From assembly GCA_963681505.1 (NCBI GenBank), contig OY811985.1:4315419-4379418 (forward strand): 64,000 nt of DNA, given 5' to 3'. Below are positions 59,601 to 64,000 of this stretch, piece after piece; the stretch's first letter is position 1; every line of letters begins with the position of its first letter. The translations under genes and the position numbers were made by a program. The stretch comes from Eunapius fragilis. Its lineage: Eukaryota > Porifera > Demospongiae > Spongillida > Spongillidae. The notes beneath the pieces are model-generated. The model was not told the DNA's origin. It was given only the letters and a program-made list of their open reading frames with translations, and did not search any database.

Positions 59601-61734
59601 CGACAGGACATTTCTACGTCTGTACGGATTTTGAAGCAATTTGGGCAATCCTGCAAGTGATATGTACATTTTGAACCCCTGGGGGTAAACGCCATTTGTA
59701 TCTATCGTACGGAGAGGACCTAAAGGACAGAAATAAAACGTGCCATAGAGAAATGATGTAGTAGGACGTGACGTAATAGCAAGCCGGTAGCATTAATTGT
59801 ACAGAAGTTATAGCGATTCAAACAGAGAGCATTTTAATGACTTCTATATAGGTGGTGGTATTTTCGTGGAAATGGTCTCGTTTTCTAATAAACAAGTAGT
59901 ACCCACTAAATATAATGCTCTGAAAGCAATAGCTTTCAGAGCATTGGTACTAACATACTTAATTTCGATTTTGAAGCTTAAGAAATGAAGGAATCACAAG
60001 TTACATGTCTTTTATTTAACTCTACCACATAATATCCATCAGAAGTTAAATTATATAGACTAAGTAACTAACTGATTGAGTAGAAATTGGGTTGGAATAA
60101 TTTCATACCATTAACAAGATATGAAGGGTGAAAGGTTGCAGTAAAAACTTCTCTTATTTACTGCGACAAGCAATAGAACCTGTTGTCACACATGTAGTGT
60201 GTGTGTGTGTGTGTGTGTTGTAGAGTTGCAAGATGGATCTGTGCAGGTTGGCCTTAACACACAATATTGAAACTGAAATGCAAGGGATTTTTTTTTTCTT
60301 TATACTACACTTCCAAACATAAATGCACTCCATACACGAGGCTACGTCAGAGTATCACTTCGTTAGAGTAGTAATGAAAAAAAGTGCAGAAACAGCTACT
60401 TTCTCTGTTCATTGACACCATACTTCACTAAACTCACCTACCACATTGTATACACCATCATGGTACTTTAAATAACAGATGTAATCACACAGCATATATG
60501 TACACGTGCATATCAACAACATATGATCAATGACAGGTATCAAATGCTGTGGGAGAGGGGGGCTTCATCTGCATGTACATTTGGAACTGTAGTGTAGGCA
60601 CAGACAAACCACACACACCACATACAGACAGACCCCCCCCCCCCCCCCCTCCACTTACTCCTTGCTGCCCTTGCGAGGCCCTGAAGTTCCAAAGCTTGCA
60701 ACACTGCTGGAAGGCTTGCTCTCCGCAGAACTCTGCGTTGCAAAGCCGCTGTGTTTGCTGAACACAGTTGGGGACGACCGAGACTCCCTGGAGCTTGCAT
60801 TGTAGGTGGAGCTTGAGTATGGAGGGGGATCGTACCTGCCAGAGACAGATATACACAATACCTTATGTGACCACACCCAAACATTAACATGTACTGAGAA
60901 ATGACAAGGGGATGCAATACTGACACATATAGCTACCCTTTGGCCTTATGTCCCATACAGGGGGACCATTTCTTTTTAAAGCTCAGTAGAAGTACACACA
61001 ACTACATTTTCATGGTAGTTTCCATGTTGTCAACTACCTCCTGGTACTATTGATATGCCAATGGTCCTTAATGTATATAAGGAAATATTTGGCACAACAT
61101 ACCTTTAAAAAAAAAAACCATGATATACTGTAGTAAATACAGGCTGAGTGTACCTGATCAAGACTTTCGCACCTTCAACCAACTACTGTACATCTAAGAT
61201 TAAAATCAATCCTTGCTCGTCTTGTTAAGTGCCTCATAAAAGGCACAGAACCAACACGATAAGTGCATACCCAGATGCCAAGACTGCTTAGGTGTGACGA
61301 ATTTTGCACAAATAATTTTGAAGTACATGTACGATTTGTGGTCCCAACAGAAAGCATCTGTCTAAAAACCAACCACGGCAGACTTACGATGCATAAATAG
61401 AAATTCCAAAAAAGATGATGGATGGTATCTGACACAACAAATGATGCAACTGTTGCTCCTGGCAATCTACTTTTACTCCACAGTTAGAAATGAGAATCAT
61501 GTACCACAGTAACAAATCATGTACACGTAACACAGTGACAAATTGATGCTAGAACCAAGCGTGTTGCTAGAACCAAGCATGACATCATGTGAGTGGTGAT
61601 GGTAAATACATGAGCAAGAAGACCACTGCTGTTAATCAATATTCTGACTTAACATTATCATGAGGACATTCCTTGATTCTCGCAAAAGACAGGTGCTGGC
61701 TAATCTCTTCCCATCCAATGCCCGGCACGCATAA

Positions 61735-61780
<46 letters not shown>

Positions 61781-64000
61781 AATACACACACACAAACACA
61801 CACACCTTGAGGTTCCTCCTCCAAAAGTAAAGTCATCTTCAATCCTGTTACTATTGGAGAAAGAAATACCGTAAGGTGCAGCTTATAAGCCCCCCCACCC
61901 CAACCAAAAAAAGGCTCGTGTTTAAACATGCACAACTCTGTAAGTGCAGACGTCTCCGCGAATTTGTTCAGTATGTCAGGAAATAAAATGGTACGCCACA
62001 TACATGGTTATGAAAAAGATATGTGGAAACATTCACGATTACGAAGATATACAGGCTTTTAAATACGAGCCTTTTTTTTTTTTCACTGAGGGTGGAGGGT
62101 GGAAGGGGGCTTATAAGTGATACTTTATAGTACAGGAAATGTGACCTCCTGTGTGTGTGAACCCTGTGTGTGACTCCCTGTATGTGTATGACCCCCTGTA
62201 TGTGTGTGACTCCCTGTATGTGTATGACCCCCTGTATGTGTGTGACCCCCTGTATGTGTATGACCCCCTGTATGTGTATGACCCCCTGTATGTGTGTGAC
62301 CCCCTGTATGTGTATGACCCCCTGTATGTGTGTGACCCCCTGTATGTGTATGACCCCCTGTATGTGTGTGACCCCCTGTATGTGTATGACCCCCTGTATG
62401 TGTATGACCCCCTGTATGTGTATGACCCCTGTATGTGTATGACCCCCTGTATGTGTGTGACCCCCTGTATGTGTATGTGTATGACCCCCTGTATGTGTAT
62501 CGAGATGTCATTATTCATGCACCCATACCAGCCACAGTTTGGTTAGGGTTAACCAACTAGCTTGGTTAGAATTAACATGCCAGTTTGGTTAGGGTTAATC
62601 TACTCACTTGTTTAGGATTAACTAGCCACCTTTGTTAGGGTCAACCAACTACCTTAACTTACTCAGGCATGGCAGAAGAGAATTTGTCCGGTTTGAAGGA
62701 GCCACCCTTGGTACCATTGGCACCAGTCTGGTCGATGGTTCCCATGGAAGCGGAGGCGGAGTGACTCTGTGAACTGATGGAACAGGACATGTGGGTGCTC
62801 AATGGATGCATGCACTTTAAAAGCCAAACCTGCAGCATGCCCTGAGCATACATATGCATCTAAAGCTGGTTATATTTTGGCACAATGTATCCCCAATTTA
62901 GTTGTGATTGGGGCCTTGGGGTTTGGGGTTTTAGGCTCAACTTTCCACCCGCTGTCCGAATCTGAGATACAATTGCATCCATAAAGATTGTTCCAGACCA
63001 CTATATCATTTTTACCCTAAAAGGTTCACACCCAAGTGTGCACAGCATACCCTGGTGGCACAGATTCATTTAAGCTACGGTTCACACCCAAGTGTGCACG
63101 TTCATATCACTGTCCTCCATGCCTGATATCCATTTCCACTGCACCCCTCCGCTCACCTGATCCGTCCCATGCCCATTCCAAGTCTTTCCGCCTGTTTGGC
63201 TTTCTGCGGATCCAGGAACTTGGGTTCCTTGTAATCAACCTCCAATCTAGATGACAGCCCAGCCGTAACGGTTGGCTCCACAGGAACAGAAGGATCTTAA
63301 GTGCGATGAGATTGAACGCAACAAAAGAATCACCACAGGTGTTCTACAATGTACATGTATGGTCCTCTCCTTCCAATATCCCCCCAGGGGTACAGATCAA
63401 AGGATGCTATGGTTACCTAAATTTCCCACCTAATATCCCACCTATCATTGCCAAGGTTACCTTTTATATCCGGTAAAAGGGGGGGGGGGGGGGGCAAAGG
63501 TTGCCATGGTTACCTTTCTTTTCTTGCTCTTGAGTGGCTTCCTTCTCTACCTCTGCAAAATTGCAGGACACCTTCTGAGCTCCAAGACCCTTCAATAAGA
63601 CATACACGTCTGATGACAAACTGGTGCAATACACAAACATGTGATAGTGCATGCTGAAGCAGAATATGTGTATGAGTACGTATATGGTCTTTGTTGTACA
63701 CTTTACTAAAGCGTGCAGCATATGGACAAAAGTATTTGCCTCAGTTCTGTCCAGGCCTCATTTACATGCAAGCATATCGTCAGACAGCAACTACAATGTC
63801 CCAATGATATAGACCCCTGTAACCCAACAGATTAGAATATACAATGTTCAACACTATTGCATACCAAGCAGGGATAAACCACACTGTAACATGCAAATAT
63901 GTACATACATTATATATATACACAAACACACCACACACACAACACACACAACACACACAATGCACACACACATACACAATTACACACACAAAAATGCACA
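50601..64000 (-). CDS. ARFGAP2/3: Second copy of ArfGAP2/3, exons 8-17, continuing off the window
   Basis: Exons on the minus strand: (8) about 63593-63514, (9) 63295-63157, (10) 62773-62663, (11) 61850-61806, (12) 60835-60659, (13) 58388-58301, (14) 54056-53975, (15) 51268-51210, (16) 51082-51044, (17) 50627-50601 with TGA. Every length equals the left copy except exon 8. There, a 19-bp deletion removes the acceptor AG and the first 14 coding bases. If the junction AAG serves as acceptor, the frame is kept and one LGAQK repeat is lost. Other changes seen are mostly synonymous (exons 8, 9, 12, 13), plus Ser to Pro (exon 10) and Ala to Thr (exon 12). A hAT element and a foldback sit in introns 13 and 12. 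This is probably the other allele; a functional paralogue is possible. Confidence 0.9.
51532..52293. mobile_element. Mirrored CAGTGTCC-ended MITE in ArfGAP intron 14
   Basis: The reverse complement of 33809-34553, with both inverted ends present. Confidence 0.75.
53016..53044. repeat. Poly(G) tract, ArfGAP intron 14 of the right arm
   Basis: A G run with an AA interruption. The left-arm counterpart (about 33048-33069) is a C run of different length and composition. Confidence 0.9.
54067..54650. repeat. 21-bp minisatellite, mirrored copy
   Basis: The reverse complement of the 31484-32022 array, with a different order of CTGTACA/GTGCACA/TAACGTG variants. This shows unit reshuffling between arms. 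Confidence 0.93.
54712..57945 (+). mobile_element. Complete hAT transposon inserted in ArfGAP intron 13 (right arm only)
   Basis: The terminal inverted repeats CAGTGGCGTAGCAAGG and CCTTGCTACGCCACTG bound 3234 bp. They are flanked by an exact 8-bp target duplication GCCGCCTC (54704-54711 and 57946-57953), the hAT signature. Subterminal GCCCCGGGCGCC motifs occur inside both ends. The empty site is preserved in the left arm near 31405-31412 (GCTGCCTC in the same orientation). One intact transposase ORF lies inside, so the element could be autonomous. Confidence 0.96.
55048..57666 (+). CDS. hAT transposase with TTF-type zinc finger (ZMYM1-like), intact
   Basis: 872 codons without interruption; the ATG at 55060 (MSFKNK) is an equally good start. 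After an acidic, low-complexity N-terminus comes a TTF-type zinc finger (about 196-255: FCFCCILFPHTQ...SPYHRQCYLSWKEL). The RNase H-like core supplies D380 (ADSTPDAAHVDQMS) and D449 (GLGFDNAATMSG). The HSLNLVGVHAAE block and a long helical insertion follow. The C-terminal dimerisation region carries E815 (TAERSFSKLKLLMNYLRTSM). All three expected catalytic acids are present. The protein cuts and joins its own terminal repeats in the nucleus. No frameshift or stop is seen, so it is young or recently active. Confidence 0.95.
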   Translation: MIIKMSFKNKPSGSYYRKRSAQREVDRQKECGSLLKFLKVDQPEQPNQLDNEYEQSEMEKVDSSQVFDEETSDIDKTDDTIQVKSKHEENIFEKENRSGDFAYESSAEVSEPESDKFPTYIKDIGLWLRPIKDSLRLQLVEQGVGELQNKAGPFVEDVDERGTSRSLTSQWFIKTLANGKELPRDWLIYSPVKGAAFCFCCILFPHTQSGQGGTVSSFASQHGFSKWRKLNPRILDHEKSPYHRQCYLSWKELEAGLHAGALIDHSLEQAIQQERMKWREILKRVLDVILFVAKQNIALRGHREDDESHNRGNFYELILLLGKYDAVLREHLTTVTLTARSTSYLSPTIQNEVINLLGRTVHEKIVEDIKKAKYFTIIADSTPDAAHVDQMSIIVRYVVLQQNNVEVRESFFGFFAMKGKTAAIFTNQLLECFEQDNISIQDCRGLGFDNAATMSGIHTGVQTRIRELNPLAVFVPCCNHSLNLVGVHAAEVNPEVITFFGTLDRLFAFFSQSTGRWDVMKRHLQISLKRHADTRWSSKAEAVKPVFKQYNELIDCLEELRNNGDTRDTRSDAGGLLDNVMSFKFLVFLNLWGKVLPEIDRVQAVLQTKHLTLKEAAVALESLRIMLVEDRDQLAKGAVEQAAAHCEENGITIQERIRRRKKMHDELGNDDQLSTKQEYDRKVKEVIDALLQEITNRFSKVHELDEDFGFVCDVKSLLQPSDNETSSIKAKWMSRCKDLSKKYPGHLDDIELLEELLALGRLMRSNTSTKQGDVRNFSALDILRYISSISLDAFPNLVIVLQLFITISVSVATAERSFSKLKLLMNYLRTSMGQDRLSNLATLSIEHELASRLDYDDVINTFASAKARKINL
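58020..58195. repeat. Contracted GTGTGTGTGCATGGGGA minisatellite
   Basis: Counterpart of 30765-31335, about 175 bp against 570 bp. Confidence 0.9.
58412..59285. repeat. 50-bp tandem repeat, about eight copies, split by a foldback
   Basis: Units like GCAAATGATAACATATGATC plus ACTGTAACACAAGCC repeat at 50-bp spacing (GCAAAT at 58995, 59045, 59095 and onward). Two copies precede and six follow the foldback element. The left arm has three copies. Confidence 0.92.
58511..58992. mobile_element. Foldback element, 482 bp, right arm only
   Basis: Two inverted arms of about 228 bp, nearly identical from CCCGGGTGAAAAAATACACG inward, surround a loop of about 26 nt (58739-58764). Both strands give the same short open frame, as expected of a palindrome. 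No transposase is present. No clear target duplication longer than two bases is visible. It interrupts a 50-bp repeat unit. Confidence 0.92.
61738..61805. repeat. CA microsatellite next to exon 11 donor (right arm)
   Basis: Counterpart of 27839-27916 with AAC interruptions. Confidence 0.93.
61888..62118. mobile_element. Mirrored CTTATAAGCCCCC-ended MITE
   Basis: The reverse complement of 27533-27763. The ends CTTATAAGCCCCC and GGGGGCTTATAAG are intact. Confidence 0.75.
62150..62505. repeat. 18-bp minisatellite, mirrored and shorter
   Basis: The unit TGTATGTGTATGACCCCC, about 20 copies, in ArfGAP intron 10 of the right arm. Confidence 0.93.

Larger units (their letters stand above)
44360..64000. 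repeat. Right arm of the giant inverted repeat
   Basis: This is the reverse complement of 25544-41246. It is about 3.9 kb longer, which is roughly what the hAT element, the foldback insertion and expanded minisatellites add, less contracted arrays. It continues past the window end. Confidence 0.95.

Overview
The window is eukaryotic, intron-rich animal DNA: small exons with GT/AG junctions, many micro- and minisatellites, long poly(G)/poly(C) tracts, miniature inverted-repeat elements, Ty3/Gypsy and hAT transposons. The genes (ArfGAP2/3, selenoprotein W, a GH3 beta-xylosidase-like protein, a CUB-domain secreted protein) fit an early-branching marine invertebrate such as a sponge. That placement is inference. 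Two 200-N blocks (11667-11866 and 41247-41446) split the window into three contigs.

Contig 1 (1-11666) is mostly mobile DNA. A decayed minus-strand Gypsy element (1-2727) lies head to head with a plus-strand, LTR-complete but inactivated Gypsy element (2949-7433). The second element sits inside a foldback element. The remaining ~4 kb has no recognisable gene, apart from a possible exon touching the gap.

Contig 2 (11867-41246) carries, left to right: the N-terminal part of a 12-exon GH3 glycosidase gene (minus strand); relics of reverse-transcriptase-type ORFs; a selenoprotein W-type gene (minus strand) with an in-frame TGA in a CxxU motif and a 60-copy 32-bp minisatellite in its second intron; and, only 117 bp away and divergent, a complete 17-exon ArfGAP2/3 gene (518 codons, plus strand). 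It ends inside a CUB-domain gene (minus strand) cut by the gap.

Contig 3 (41447-64000) holds the complete CUB gene (plus strand) and then, in reverse, everything seen in contig 2 back to ArfGAP intron 7. From 25544-41246 and 44360-64000 the window is therefore one giant inverted repeat. The arms differ by substitutions, minisatellite copy number, a full-length hAT transposon with 8-bp target duplication (54712-57945), a 482-bp foldback insertion (58511-58992) and a 19-bp deletion at an ArfGAP splice acceptor. The simplest reading is two diverged haplotypes of one locus scaffolded end to end. A real inverted duplication cannot be excluded from sequence alone.

The main biological points are the selenoprotein W gene, its very short shared promoter with ArfGAP2/3 centred on a palindromic E-box, and the allele-like record of transposon and satellite change between the two arms.
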